Assembly: GCA_946902985.2 (NCBI GenBank)
Contig: OX336397.1
Coordinates: 156,915,890-156,979,889, forward strand
Length of the DNA: 64,000 bases
Source of the DNA: Meconema thalassinum
Taxonomy: Eukaryota; Arthropoda; Insecta; Orthoptera; Tettigoniidae
Direction: 5' to 3'
A program made the translations under genes and the position numbers. Shown here piece after piece: positions 1 to 10,704 of this stretch. Every line of letters begins with the position of its first letter. Position 1 is the stretch's first letter. Below the pieces are notes generated by a model. The model was not told the DNA's origin. It saw only the letters and a program-made list of their open reading frames with translations, and did not search any database.

Positions 1-164
1 GGATTTGGCTGAAATTTGAAATGGAGACAGCTTATACCATGGGATAACATATAGGCTGCCTTTTGTCCGGAAATAAATCATTGTTCCCGTGGAATGGGCA
101 ACATAACTGAAAAGTCACCAAAAAAAACTCAACCAGGACAAAATATCGAAGTTGTCGCATAAAG

Positions 165-330
165 ACCGGACAAAGCTCATTTTACACCCCTCGATGCAAG
201 AAACAATACTCGGTATGTCCCTACGGGACACCGAAAACTACATTTTAAGGCTCTAAAACCAACAGTTTCAAAGATATTCGCAGAAAACTATCTTCGCTCT
301 GATTGATGAACTAATCGCAAGTCCGTTTCC
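165..330 (+). repeat. dispersed repeat, copy 1
   Basis: This stretch resembles 48950-49130 on the same strand. Both contain an AG-rich segment with a run of the type AGAAAACTA followed by CTTCGCTCTGAT. No coding potential or terminal structure was recognised, so the family is unknown. The rest of 1-360 shows nothing else. Confidence 0.5.
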
Positions 331-360
331 ATGGCAACACTACCTCAAGGTATGACATCC

Positions 361-663
361 GATTTTCTATATATCCCTCTAGGAGGCAATGCCAATTCAT
401 TTATTATATTTTTTAAGATATATATAAACACAATAAGAACAGTGTAGCGCGCCTGCCTCCCGTCCGGAGGCCCCGGGTTCGATTCCCGGCTCCGTCAGAG
501 ATTTTAGACACTGACGTGAGGGCTGCAACGGGCTGAACTCAGATTCGTGAGGACAATTGTGTAGCTGTGAGGCAGCGCGCCGGTCACGAAGAACAAGATT
601 AACGGCAGAGGGGACACTATGCACTGACCACGCGTCACCACAATATCTGCAGGCCAAATGGCC
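361..663 (+). repeat. tRNA-derived SINE (family G), tandem copy 1
   Basis: First of two adjacent near-identical 303-bp copies. The tRNA-like part contains a Pol III B-box motif (GGTTCGATTCC, about 477-487) next to a GC-rich anticodon-arm-like segment. The body continues with the ACGGGCTGAACTCA motif that is also seen in the SINE at 53646-53790. No good A box is visible. An AT-rich leader with TATATATA precedes the tRNA-like part and is included in the duplication. Confidence 0.65.
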
Positions 664-966
664 GATTTTCTATATATCCCTCTAGGAGGCAATGCCAATT
701 CATTTATTATCTTTTTCAAGATATATATAAACACAATAAGAACAGTGTAGCGCGCCTGCCTCCCGTCCGGAGGCCCCGGGTTCGATTCCCGGCTCCGTCA
801 GAGATTTTAGACACTGACGTGAGGGCTGAAACGGGCTGAACTCAGATTCGTGAGGACAATTGAGTAGCTGTGAGGCAGCGTGCCGGTCACGAAGAACAAG
901 ATTAACGGCTGAGAGGACACTATGCACTGACCACGCGTCACCACAATATCTGCAGGCCAAATGGCT
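664..966 (+). repeat. tRNA-derived SINE (family G), tandem copy 2
   Basis: Direct duplicate of 361-663, differing at only a few positions. The duplication covers the leader, the tRNA-like part and the tail, and no target-site duplication separates the two. It therefore looks like a segmental tandem duplication and not two independent insertions. Confidence 0.65.
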
Positions 967-1619
967 GGGAAGCGGTCGCATGATAGGCCTAGGCCCTTCA
1001 TGGGCTGTAGTGCCAGGGGTAAAAAATATTAGGGGAAGCGCCTTCTAATACCACCTTTAATTTTTAAACACTACAGTAGCGGCTATTAAATAAAGGTAGC
1101 GATATAGCTACGTTCAATTTCATAAACACTGGGCTCACAAATCCCGTATAGTTAAGTACAAATATCGGTCTGGTCATAATTTCAATAGCAACGAAGCTCT
1201 TAGGCGGCTATTGCCGTTTCCTTAACACTTAAGGCATCCCGCCGTCATATACCTCAATGTGCACTTACCAAATTGTGAACCAGTCTATTTTACTGAAAAG
1301 AATTTCTACTAGCGAGTATCCACTCCGGCAAAAACCACTCTCACTACATTTTCCAAAATTTACACAAGACATGATTTTTAAAGCACTCTTCTGTATGTTG
1401 AGGTACAGAGACATACCACATGGAAAGATACAATAAAATGTTGGCAAATCTGAGTTCAAGGAACTGCTGTCCAGAATAGGCTTTCGGTACAGGTTATTCG
1501 GCCCATGTTCGTAACATGGAATGTTTTCCTTTGACAATGCATCTACACCATGTGCGAGGGCAACGCATTTCAATGATCTCTAAAAACACAATAATCAGGA
1601 AATTGGAGAACAATTTAAA
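967..1619. other. no recognised feature
   Basis: No element or gene was recognised. A 102-codon open frame on the minus strand (1265-1573) has no familiar motif and is probably fortuitous. Confidence 0.5.
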
Positions 1620-2430
1620 GTCGGAGTGAAGATTCAAGGAGAAATAATTTCATCTCTGAGATTTGCTGATGACATCGTCATCTTGGCCAATACGCCTGAA
1701 GATTTGAACGAGTTTTTGAATGGTATGGACTCCGTCTTGACGAATGAATTCATGATGAAAATCAATAAATGTAAAACAAAATTATTGGAATGCAGCCGAA
1801 ATAAATCAGAAACCTCTATGGACATCAAATTGGCAGGTGAAACGCTACGGGAAGTAGGAGACTTCTGTTACCGGTACTTAGGAAGCAAAATAACCAGTAA
1901 TGGACGAAGCAAAGAGGATATAAAAAGCAGGTTTGGCACAGGCAAGGAAAGCATTTCTACACAAAAAGGAATCTCTTGACATCGAATATACATTTAGGTA
2001 TTAGGATGTCATTTTTGAAAGCTTTTGAGTCACTATAAGGAAGTGAAACTTGGACTAATGGTGCTGCAGTAAAGAGGAAAATTGAAGCGTTTGAAATGTG
2101 GTGTTACGGGAGAATGATGAAGATCAGATGGTTAGATAGGGTATCAAATGAAGAGCTATTAAGACGAGTGGGAGAGGAGAGATGTTTCTGGCGACTGCTA
2201 ATGAAGAGAAGAGATAGGTTGGTACGACACATATTAAGACACCCAGGAATAGCAAGCTTAGTTATGGATGGGAGGGTCAAGGACAAGAACTGTAAGGGTA
2301 GACCAGGGTTATACAGATTGCCTCGGATGTAGGGTGTGGTAGCTATGTAGTGATGAAACGATTAGCTCAGGAGATCGAGGCATGGAGGGCTGCATCAAAC
2401 CAGTCAAAAAACTTAAGACTCAAACAACAA
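1620..2430 (+). pseudogene. LINE reverse transcriptase, 3' part, decayed
   Basis: Remnant of a non-LTR retrotransposon ORF2. The first frame (1626-1979) shows the catalytic RT box as FADDIVI at residues 13-19. Further on come a KTKLLE segment and YLGSKITSNGR, typical of the end of the RT palm and thumb in these elements. The frame then breaks near 1979. The next readable part (2096-2332) has WCYGRMMKIRWLDRVSNEELLRR followed by a histidine-rich GRPGL segment, as in the C-terminus of the same proteins. The copy ends after a SNQS-like terminus and a short CAACAACAA tail near 2425. It is 5' truncated and has at least one frameshift and stops. Related fragments lie at 36700-37290 and 44400-44830. 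Confidence 0.8.
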
Positions 2431-2967
2431 CAATCGGGAATTTTAATTACTTAGAGAGGCATGTGAGGCAAAAGGGTTGTTGGAGAATTTCAATCCCTGG
2501 GATGTAACACTGGAAGTGACTGCATAATGTACATCAGCGACCAAGGTGAGAGATATTTTACTATAGGTCTATTAATAGCGACATGTTGACGTTCAAATCA
2601 TCAATAAGTGTGGCAAAATTATACCCAGAATAGCTTAAGGAAAAATACTTTTAATTCCCCATATTCAGATAGATTTGCCATTCCAGGTGTACGTTTAGAC
2701 AAAACCATTATTTCCATTGGACAACTGTATGTGGCGTGCTGGCGAGTATCCGGACAACAAAATCGTTATGTCTCAGCAGAAGATGGCAAAACCAAAACTA
2801 AAATTTTCAAATGTGTTCACAACTCTATAAAATTCCCACTTTGCTGCTCATATCTATATACTGTATGTATCAGAATTCTCAGAATTTGAATCTACCCACC
2901 TGTAGCCGCGATTGCTGTAATAGAATAAACCAACTATCAGCAATAATGCATCGTCCCCATTGTCTTG

Positions 2968-2998
2968 ATCGCGAGCGAAGCCGCGGGTACCTGCTAGT
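2968..2998 (+). mobile_element. Helitron-like 3' terminus
   Basis: A short GC hairpin (CGCGA-GCGAAG-CCGCG) is followed after about nine bases by CTAG at 2994-2997 and then T, which is the arrangement at Helitron 3' ends. A second copy with the same layout lies at 49250-49280. The 5' end (expected to begin TC after an A) was not located, so the extent to the left, within 2431-2967, is unknown. Confidence 0.5.
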
Positions 2999-3302
2999 TG
3001 TAAATAAGTTTAAAACTACTGACTCACTGCTCCATAAAAGGCATAAAATTGAAAATCAGAAACATTACAGTGGCAGAACTCACTCGCGTCAGCCAGAATG
3101 TGGTTACCAGATACAATGCCCGTATAACCCAGGAAGGACGACACTTCCAGCATCTTTTATAAGGTAAGATTTCATACAGCATTGTACACTCGCTTAAATC
3201 ACGGGACCGTGGCGCGCGACATGCTCGGCCAACGCCACCGTAGCAGCGAATAACAAAACTGCCGCTTGCCGTTATTAATTTATATGAAAGACCCTGTATA
3301 CA

Positions 3303-3470
3303 TGTTTTAAGGTATTTATTTAATTGTGAGGCATTTAAAGAGTAAGTGAGTGCATTTCACTTACGCATTGGGTTATGCTGAACCTGTAGGTACCCCATAT
3401 GTTGGTGTTAATGGGACCTTATTTTCGGTACAAAACTGGAATGGGACCTTAGTAGAATAATATAGGGAGG
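3303..3470 (+). repeat. dispersed repeat, inverted partner at 48577-48750
   Basis: This 168-bp segment matches the reverse complement of 48577-48750 almost throughout, including the paired GGGACCTTA motifs. The family is unknown and no ORF is present. It directly abuts the SINE at 3472. Confidence 0.65.
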
Positions 3471-3471
3471 G

Positions 3472-3812
3472 ATAATAGCGTATGGCCTCGGGTGCCAGGT
3501 GCAAGCTTTTGTATTTGACGTCCAGGGGACAGCTTGCATGCCAAATTTTGTTGTTCTTTGCAACGCTATGACACTATAGCGCTTTCTAGTAGAGAAATGA
3601 GGAACTTTGTGTTGGCGGAAACTCCCGAGGTTAATTTTGCCATTATGAACACGGCCTACTGAATTCAAATGGGCTCTTTAACATGCCAAAAACGTATGAC
3701 ATGCGTGTCGTGATTTTTGTTACCTTTCAAAAATCACTTACCACGGTCAGGAGCGAACCTGCAAGCTTGGAGTTGGTAGTCCGACACGATAACCACTCAC
3801 CTACAATGACAA
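3472..3812 (-). repeat. tRNA-derived SINE (family D)
   Basis: Minus-strand copy of a SINE with the head GTGAGTGGTTATCGTGTCGG and a B-box like GGTTCGCTCC. The body carries the motif of an intact CCCATTTGAATTCAGTAGG stretch. Other copies lie at 52818-53463, 56367-56739, 56780-57141 and 57165-57436. Small frames such as 3408-3668 are incidental. Confidence 0.7.
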
Positions 3813-4015
3813 GCTGGAAGTTAGGAAGTGGGGAAACCACGGAAATCCACATCTACGATGGGTACGGTGAGAATTCGACCCAGGACCATTGGGCCCGTAG
3901 TCTCGATTAATAAAGACTTATCACTCAAGAGGCATATCTGGGGATATTTTTACCAACATGAATATTCGTATTCGTTCCACGCAATATAAGGTAATAGTTT
4001 TGAGTGTTACCAACG

Positions 4016-4828
4016 CACAGTGGGTCAAAATCGAAATCTAGGGGGAGAAAATTATTTTTACGTTTTAATCATGAATTTAGAGTGAAAGCAACGTATATAA
4101 TTTGTTTACTTCATAATAAACATCAGTTAAGACCTTTTTAAGCTACGTCTACACTTGCAAGAAATTGTCTCTGACTAGGAGTTGGATAAAGCATTCAGTT
4201 ATCTCTTCAGATCAATTTTCTACCCCTAATTTACTTTTAACAAAGTCACAAAGTTCCACTTTTGACATAATCGTCGAACCCATTGCTTCAAACAGTTGTA
4301 AACGTGTGAGAACTGGTTGCGCGGCATCTTCTAAAACGTAAAATAACTAAGCAAGTTGCAAAAAGATGCAAAAAATCTTATAACAAGCGTAAACTACAAG
4401 ACTTTATCTACATTTTAACGTTAAGTAGAAAGTGACGCCGAGTGACGCGACATACTAAAAATCTAAGTGAAAATATAATTTTAAAAGTAATAGTTAAATA
4501 TTATATAATGGAAATATAGCTAAAATTACGTAAAAATTACGCCCATTAATAATTGAAACACGTTACAAAGATCATACCATCAGCTGCATGTTCCATCTTA
4601 AAGCATCACACTAGCCACAAAGACAACCAAACCACAGCCACTTACATTCACCCTCCAATTCAGACTGCTCGAACAGTGGTGACAGATTTACACTAATGTA
4701 AGTTGCGTTTATATCCCAGAATAGTGAGCAGCAGTTATATAAGAATGCTGTAGAAGTAATAATTTTGAATTTTTAACAATGAAAATAAATAATTTTATTC
4801 TCCTAGATTTCGATTTTGACCCTCTGTG
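4016..4828. mobile_element. Transib-like non-autonomous transposon
   Basis: An 813-bp element bounded by imperfect terminal inverted repeats of about 45 bp. The left end begins CACAGTGGGTCAAAATCG and the right end, read inward on the minus strand, begins CACAGAGGGTCAAAATCG. It is flanked by a perfect 5-bp target duplication CAACG (4011-4015 and 4829-4833). Transib elements are known for CAC-beginning termini that resemble the V(D)J heptamer and for 5-bp duplications. The interior is AT-rich and has no transposase frame. Confidence 0.75.
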
Positions 4829-4886
4829 CAACGTAATTCTTTGAAAATTACCAGGTAAGATTCAAAAGTTTATTTTTTCTATGTTC

Positions 4887-5215
4887 GTCATCATCATCAT
4901 CATCATCATCAGAATCCTTTGTAAGCCAGGTCTGCCTCTACTTCTCTTACCATCTACAGTCGAACTCTTAGGTAATCTCTCCTCCCCCATTCTCTTCAGA
5001 TGACCCCACCATCTGAGCTTCATCTAGCGTGTTTATTCCTAACTCTTCATTACGGATACCTTCCTACCATTGCTCCCATCTATTTGACACAGTTACCTCT
5101 TGCTTATGCATCAGCTCTCACTTCCATACAGCAAGGTCAGTCTAAAAACTGGGCGATGTAGGGAGAGCTTCATCGCTACATTAACTTCTTTCATGGGGAA
5201 TAGTGTAGATAGCAA
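4887..5215 (-). pseudogene. LINE ORF2 C-terminal fragment with (ATG)n tail
   Basis: Conceptual minus-strand reading gives broken pieces of the C-terminus of a LINE RT protein: LLYGSE, then an SSDGG stretch and KRSRGRPGL. On the minus strand the 3' end runs into a (GAT)n tract at 4887-4911, the tail type seen in the LINE ending at 51215. It has several frame breaks. Confidence 0.55.
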
Positions 5216-5974
5216 CAGAGAACTCACTGCACCTCGACTCGATTTCTCCGCCCATACGACTATCCTGAGTGAATACACAGTAAAAAGTGACTGTCAGTCA
5301 GAAAGACTGGACTTTGTATCATTTTAAATGCTACAAATGCTGAAAAATGCTAGAAAGGCTGGAGGCTTCTCGCTTCGCTCGAAGCCAAAGACTCTTGACA
5401 TATTAGAAAATTATCTGCATAATACTTTACCTTGTTTCAAATTACTCGCGAACGGCAAGTGCAAACCAAGGGCAAAGCAAGGTCCAGCGCGCGGGATGCC
5501 GTCACGCTCACCAGAGCGCGCGGGGACGTGCCCTTCCATCCAGTCTAAAAACACTTATAGTGGGCGATGTATTGAAGATAGAGATATGCTCTCCCGGACT
5601 TTTTGGTAGAACTTTTCATGCTGACCAATTCTTACGCTCATAGTATATTGATATGTTTAACGGTTTGCCCAGCGAAAGCTTAAGAAGCGCACGGACGCCA
5701 AGTTTGTTTTCGACTTTTGCACTGAAATCGTTACTGCTTGGCTTCCTTTGATCATACATAAATTATTTTCTACAGAATCTTCCCTCGAGATATCCTTTAC
5801 AGAATGGTGAAACCCGCATCAAAATCCATCCAGTGGTTGTCGAGATTACCCGTGACATCCCAGAATCGGGGATTTTTGTCTTATACTAACGAAGTAGAGA
5901 TTGTCGGGGAACACATGCACCAAGCGGTACTAAGACGTCACACACCTCAGTGCATCTGGGTACATTTCGTCCTG

Positions 5975-6325
5975 TCACCGTAACGTAACACCAGACCCAA
6001 GCGTAACGACGAAGTCGACAAGATCATTTAAAATGATAAAATGTTCCTCCTGTTCCAATTTACTTCCTTCTACCTGACATTCAAATTTCTTGCGTTTCTT
6101 CTCTACCCACATAACATTCGTCTTTGAAATGCTGATCTTCATACCATACTCCCTACATTTATCTTCATGTTGGTTTGTAAGTCTGTTATCACAGCATTTC
6201 AAAAATAATTTAGGAGTAAGAACATCAACTACCTCTGCCAAGAATGTGATTTTATTGTGAACAGTAGGTAATGTGTATTTGACCGTCCTCTGAGTGAAGT
6301 GAGCTTCTAACCTGTTCAAGGGCAA
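5975..6325 (-). pseudogene. LINE reverse transcriptase remnant
   Basis: A 116-codon minus-strand frame contains REYGMKISISKTNVMWVEKK followed by an LEQEEHF-like segment. This is the region just after the RT catalytic box in many insect LINEs (usual form: YGMKIN..KTKVM, then KLEQVEQFKYLG). The catalytic FADD box is lost and the YLG motif is degraded. It is probably unrelated to the fragment at 4887. Confidence 0.6.
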
Positions 6326-6449
6326 CAGTTAATTCCAATTCAAAGCCATTTGTTACTAAAGTGATAATTACCAAAATATTATCCCAAAATGTAGTGACTC
6401 GTCATCTAAAATTGGCATCTATGTTGAATTTTGTTTAATACAATGGTCG

Positions 6450-6620
6450 TACAGACCGACAGCGGTAGTTACGCTCGCTAAAGCACAGCGTTAGGTCATG
6501 GGGTAAGTTTCTCTGTGGACTCGGTCGATCTGGATTCGATCCCAACCGTCGGCCGTCCTTGAAATGGTTTTCCGTGGTTTCCCATTTTCAACTCCAGGCA
6601 AATGCTGTGACGGTACCATC
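6450..6620 (+). repeat. SINE (family E), left half, split by the array
   Basis: tRNA-like head with a B-box-like GGATTCGATCC, then the body motif TTTTCCGTGGTTTCCCATTT, which is shared with the minus-strand SINE at 52951-53187. The element stops near GGTACCATC at 6620. Its continuation (TGGCCGCTTCCTTTCAC) resumes at about 29507, so a 22.9-kb insertion splits it. Confidence 0.7.
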
Positions 6621-7257
6621 TGTTTTAGATCCCTTATTTGGGGGGTGGTCGGATCTAAAACGGAAGAGTTATTGTGTTAATTTATAAAGAAGTGCCAAAA
6701 AGGGGGTAGCTTCCCGTAGTCGGGCAAGCTGACCAGTGTAGAGTGTTGTTTAGTAATAGGGTGCTAGGGGATGCTCTTGTAAAAGATCTAGGTGTATTTT
6801 AGGGGATGGAACTTGGCGTACAGGTCAACGCGCTGGCTTATGTGGTCGTCCAGCTGGCTGGTTAGGTAATCGACTTGCACGCGTCAGCTATATGGCGCGT
6901 GCCGTTCCTGCAGTCAGGCCGGTACGGGAATACAATGATGCTTGCCCTAGCAAGTATCTGGCTACTGTAAGTCACGTCTACCCGTGACGGAGAGTTCAGG
7001 AAGGGAGTTAGGGCGTAAAGAAGCGTGTAAACAGTAATGCAGGTGTAATGTACTGACCAAGTGTTTATTGGCCAGTAATATTGAATTATGAGTCCCTTTT
7101 AAGGGATGTAGTGATGTTACAATGTGTACAAACTTGTCTATACAAATTGGTGGGTAAGGTTACAAAGTTATAGGATTCTGAACACCTGCTGACTCACTCA
7201 CCTGATGATACCAGCATAGCCTCGGGCCGCCACACTGTAAGACTGATAATTGATTGA
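6621..7257 (-). repeat. R1, 637-bp LTR-like repeat
   Basis: Leftmost R copy. It begins with TG and an 11-bp perfect inverted repeat, 6622-6632 against 6651-6661, with an 18-nt loop. It ends at GATTGA, after which the internal region starts with an A-rich run. It also contains the inverted repeat GTCACG/CGTGAC near 6974. R1 and R4 share CTACC in that loop, whereas R2 and R3 have CTAAT. Confidence 0.75.
6622..6661. other. terminal hairpin of R (11-bp perfect stem)
   Basis: GTTTTAGATCC (6622-6632) pairs with GGATCTAAAAC (6651-6661) around an 18-nt loop rich in G on the plus strand. The stem is intact at 13943-13982, 21278-21317 and 28612-28651, even where the loop has changed. It sits at the extreme edge of each R and could be a terminal structure for processing or recombination. 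Function is not shown. Confidence 0.7.
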
Positions 7258-7565
7258 AAATTTAAAAAAAAATGGCTACTACTATTAAGCCGAATGGATG
7301 GCCTTATTCTATTGCCGAAATGTGCTGTGCCATTACCTGGCAACAGCGGTCAGTAAATTTGCTTAATCCTAGGTTGCGTGTCAAATGCAACCGTCTTACA
7401 GCTAAAATTTCGACCAGGGCGATCGCCTGAGGCAATTTACTTCCTCAGGGCACCACCCGCACGAGTCCTAGAAACACCGGTTGTCTCTAGAATCGCCGGA
7501 TTCCGCCCCCTTAATTCTAGTTGTCGACGTCTATTCTAGGTGATTATGAACTAGTATTAACCTAG

Positions 7566-8033
7566 TCACAGGCGGCTTACGTTGCCACAAAGCAAAACGT
7601 TTCGCCTGCTGTACCATCCTGCTCGTTGCCATTGTTCTCCATATGTTGTCATAGTTGGGTCTGCCCACTGTAACCCCTGTAGACAGCTCGATGCATGTCT
7701 ATTTAATGCCCTCTGACTGCCCGATGCGTCGCCATTTATGTGGGCATTGGACATTGTCCAATGGCATAATGTTATCTTCGCCTTCGTCGGCAATCGTAGT
7801 ATCCTCCGGGAATGGTGGCGTCCGGGGTCCTCTTCGCCCGTATTGGCAGTAATAATATCCTCCGGGAATGGTGGCGTCCGGGGTCCTCTTCGCCTGTATT
7901 GGCAATCGTAGTCTGCATTTCGCAGTATAAGAATCTCTTCGCCTTTATCGGCCGCAGTAGTATGCTTTTCGCAATAATATTTCACTTCGCCTTTATCGGC
8001 CGCAGTAGTATGCTTTTCGCAATAATATTTCAC
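7566..8033 (-). CDS. 155-codon repeat-containing ORF, unit 1 (doubtful gene)
   Basis: Minus-strand frame near the downstream end of the unit, about 300 bp before R1. Residues 1-32 are two copies of a 15-residue KYYCEKHTTAADKGE-type repeat, and residues 33-85 contain further degenerate repeats. These come directly from the tandem DNA repeat at 7772-8033. The C-terminal half (about 86-155) has no recognised domain. The identical frame is open in units 2 and 3 (14887-15354, 22221-22688), but the copies are so alike that this is weak evidence for coding. It could be a second gene of the element or a chance frame through a minisatellite. Confidence 0.25.
   Translation of the reverse strand: MKYYCEKHTTAADKGEVKYYCEKHTTAADKGEEILILRNADYDCQYRRRGPRTPPFPEDIITANTGEEDPGRHHSRRILRLPTKAKITLCHWTMSNAHINGDASGSQRALNRHASSCLQGLQWADPTMTTYGEQWQRAGWYSRRNVLLCGNVSRL
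7772..8033 (+). repeat. short degenerate minisatellite inside unit 1
   Basis: Five consecutive 48-56 bp units each start with a TCTTCGCC-like anchor. Two carry the same CCGGGAATGGTGGCGTCCGG block and the last two are near-perfect 49-bp repeats. The same block lies at 15093-15354 and 22427-22688. Just to the left is a 9-bp perfect hairpin, CATTGGACA/TGTCCAATG, at 7745-7763. Confidence 0.75.
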
Positions 8034-10239
8034 TCCAGCGCACAGGAGGCTTGCTTCCCGCTGTAGAAGCCCTACTTACTTAATTTTAGCTAGAAGTCTA
8101 GTCATAATGGGGTCGTCGCTAGGGTCATCCCCTGAGTCCAGCGCGGGTGAGCTATTACTCCCACCATCCTCAGAAAGACTTCCCTGCAGGTCTTGGCGTC
8201 GCTGACCGTGGCACAGAGTGGGTGTAGCATCCCTTCCTCCCAGGGGCAGTTTAGGTGCACCTAGGATTCCAGAGCTTGCCCGGCCAGGCCGCGAGTGCCT
8301 CAACCTTACGTGGTTCGTCTGCTTGGTCTAGTCGTCAAGTTACTAGGGTAAGGCTCATCATTGCCTTTTTTCCTCTCAAAGTGCGGTGCCTTTGGCCTTT
8401 GGCTTATGCCGTTATCATCAATCAGAGTGCTTCAGATTCCTTTTTATGTAACAATAAAAAAATATGGGCGTAACCCGTGTAAATAGTTTATTTTGTGTAA
8501 AATGTAAAATATTTCCAGTGTTGTGGGGTTGTAGAGCTTCTAAGTACATAGACTACTTCTGGTCTACTATTGCTACGTCAGCTTTCCAGCGATAATGCTT
8601 TTTTTTACCTTAATGGAGGTGTTAGTAGGATCTGTGGCGTCAGGTACCCTGTTATTAGGATCTGGGGGTAGTTATTCGTAGAGTGGGCTGAAAGCATGGT
8701 AGGAAGAGGTTGTGCATCTTTGGGCTCAAATAAATGGTGGCCGTGAGCCGGTAATGCTACTAGGACTGCTCCTATAATGAGTGGATTGGGGCAGGTAATT
8801 CCCGGGATTGCAAAAATATGAAAATTCCATGCAGGTTTGATAGTAATATCCCTGGTTAATGGATGGGATACTCATGCATGTATCTGGATATGAGGCATCT
8901 GCACTCATGTACGGATAGGTGTAGGGTGAGGCATAATAATAATATATCCCTGTCATGCGGGAGTATTTAATTAACAAAAAATGGTTAATATATGTAACTG
9001 TGGCCTCATCTCTCATTTGGAGATGCGCATTATGCTTAATTGATGTTTGCCGACCCACCCCTAATACTCAGGTGGTAGCATCGTGATCCAAGGCGTAGCA
9101 AGCCTTCTCTTTAGACGCATGAAGTCTATCAACCCCTTTGTATACTCTGTAATGTAGTGTAGCTGTTTTGATCGTGTTCATGTGTCTGCGTTGGTTATGT
9201 TGGACGTGGGAAGGTTATTGGAAGGGAGTAAGGTGGTACAATGGTAGCCTGTGCTTCTGTCATCCTCCCTTGGTCCATGTCTGCTTTCTATCCGCTCCTT
9301 GGGATAGTAAAGCGTCACGACCTAATCTGGTCTGCCATTTGTAGTGTGAATGTGGCCAGTGGTCGTAGTGCGACTGGCCATGCCCTAATCGCCTGTCATT
9401 GTTTTTTTTTTGAAAACTGAAATCCAGAAAGGAAGTTATTGGGGGGGGAGGTCTTGTTTCCTCAGAGCCCCTGTCTGTGTTCGCTTCTAATTAGTGAGCG
9501 CGTGTGTGTGTGCCTATGTTCCGCTACACCATGCGGACGGTTGGTCTGTTACAGGCTAAGTCGTAATGTGTATCGCGTGTGTGGGCAGGAGGTGCCCGTG
9601 GCCTGTCAACGTCTTTGAGAACGTGCTCCTATGGGCCCAAGATAAGTTCCGATCTGTCACGTCTTGTCCATTGCTAAATGCTTTTGCAGTGTTAGAAAAA
9701 TGTATGGTGTTGTGATTGTTTTGCGTTTGTAATTTCGCGGTCACTGCCGATACAACAATCGTGTCTGTCACCAGCAGTATTGCAGTATGACGAGATCTGC
9801 AAGTCAGTATTTTCGTCATGTTGTGTTTACATTTGTCTGCGTACGTGATTTTTCGCCAGTATGTGAGTGTTGTCACCGTTCTAGATTCCTGGCGGACTAA
9901 TGTAGCAATTCGTACTATTTGCTAATACTATTGTGTGGTCACTATTCCGTAAGACCTTTGTCTTACGAAATTTCTATGCTTGTGTCTGGGAAATCAATTT
10001 TCCCTGTCAGGTGTCACTGAAATTCTATGCCTGGCTTTTGGCCGAAGGAAATGTGGTATTATCTGGTTCTGTAGTTGTATGGGCCAATTTTGGTGTGATT
10101 GGAAGCCTGGATAGCTGTTTTCCTGGTGTCCGATTTTCGCTGGGATTTGAACCCGTGATCTTATGTCATTCTCTGTGTTCTATGTCTGCGTTGTGTTTCA
10201 GGGATTGAGGTGTCCTCAGTGTGGTTTTTGCTTGTGTTT

Positions 10240-10282
10240 CTCGTACCAAAAATACCGTTGGCTAGTTAGTTTTTGGTACGAG
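10240..10282. other. 13-bp perfect hairpin in unit 1
   Basis: CTCGTACCAAAAA (10240-10252) and TTTTTGGTACGAG (10270-10282) form a perfect 13-bp stem with a 17-nt loop. It is conserved at 17563-17605 and 24895-24937. The T-run on one arm makes it terminator-like in appearance, but in a eukaryotic element its role is unknown. Confidence 0.7.
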
Positions 10283-10704
10283 TGTGGTGTGTGATCATGG
10301 GTTCGGACCCGGGGTGCTGTAAAGACTTGGTATGCCGCTATTTGTGCCGTATATATTATGGCACATTCCCCGTGTATTTGCAATGCGCAAAAGAAAGTAC
10401 GCATACCTGTGAAGAGTTTGTATGTTTTTGAATTCTCCTCGTAGTGTAATTTGTGAGTTATGAGGTGTTTGGACTCGGCTTAAATGATGCCGTATGTTCT
10501 GCTGTGAGAGCTGCTAGCATATTGCTGTCTGTAAGCGTGGAGGTTATCCATGAGACTTGCGTTATTGCTGAGTGTGGCGGTATTGGATTACAATGTCTTG
10601 CGCGCTCGCTTGTTACTTGTTTTGATAATGCTTTGTGTCCGGCACATGTGTGTCTAATCGGCTTACTCTCTGTGACTGTGAGTAGTGCTTTTCGCACTGT
10701 AAAA

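Noticed and set aside
470..500. tRNA gene at the B-box-like motif
   Set aside because: No complete cloverleaf or A box could be drawn; it belongs to a repeated SINE.
7064..7069. AATAAA on the minus strand of R as the element's polyadenylation signal
   Set aside because: A single hexamer in AT-containing DNA is weak evidence and its position relative to the TATA-like motif does not fit a standard LTR order.
7195..7257. CTGATGA in R as a hammerhead ribozyme core (seen in Penelope-like elements)
   Set aside because: No stem II hairpin follows, the GAAA is absent in R4, and no matching cleavage-site helix was found.
10135..10310. tRNA genes near two B-box-like motifs in each unit
   Set aside because: The flanking sequence does not form acceptor, D or anticodon stems.
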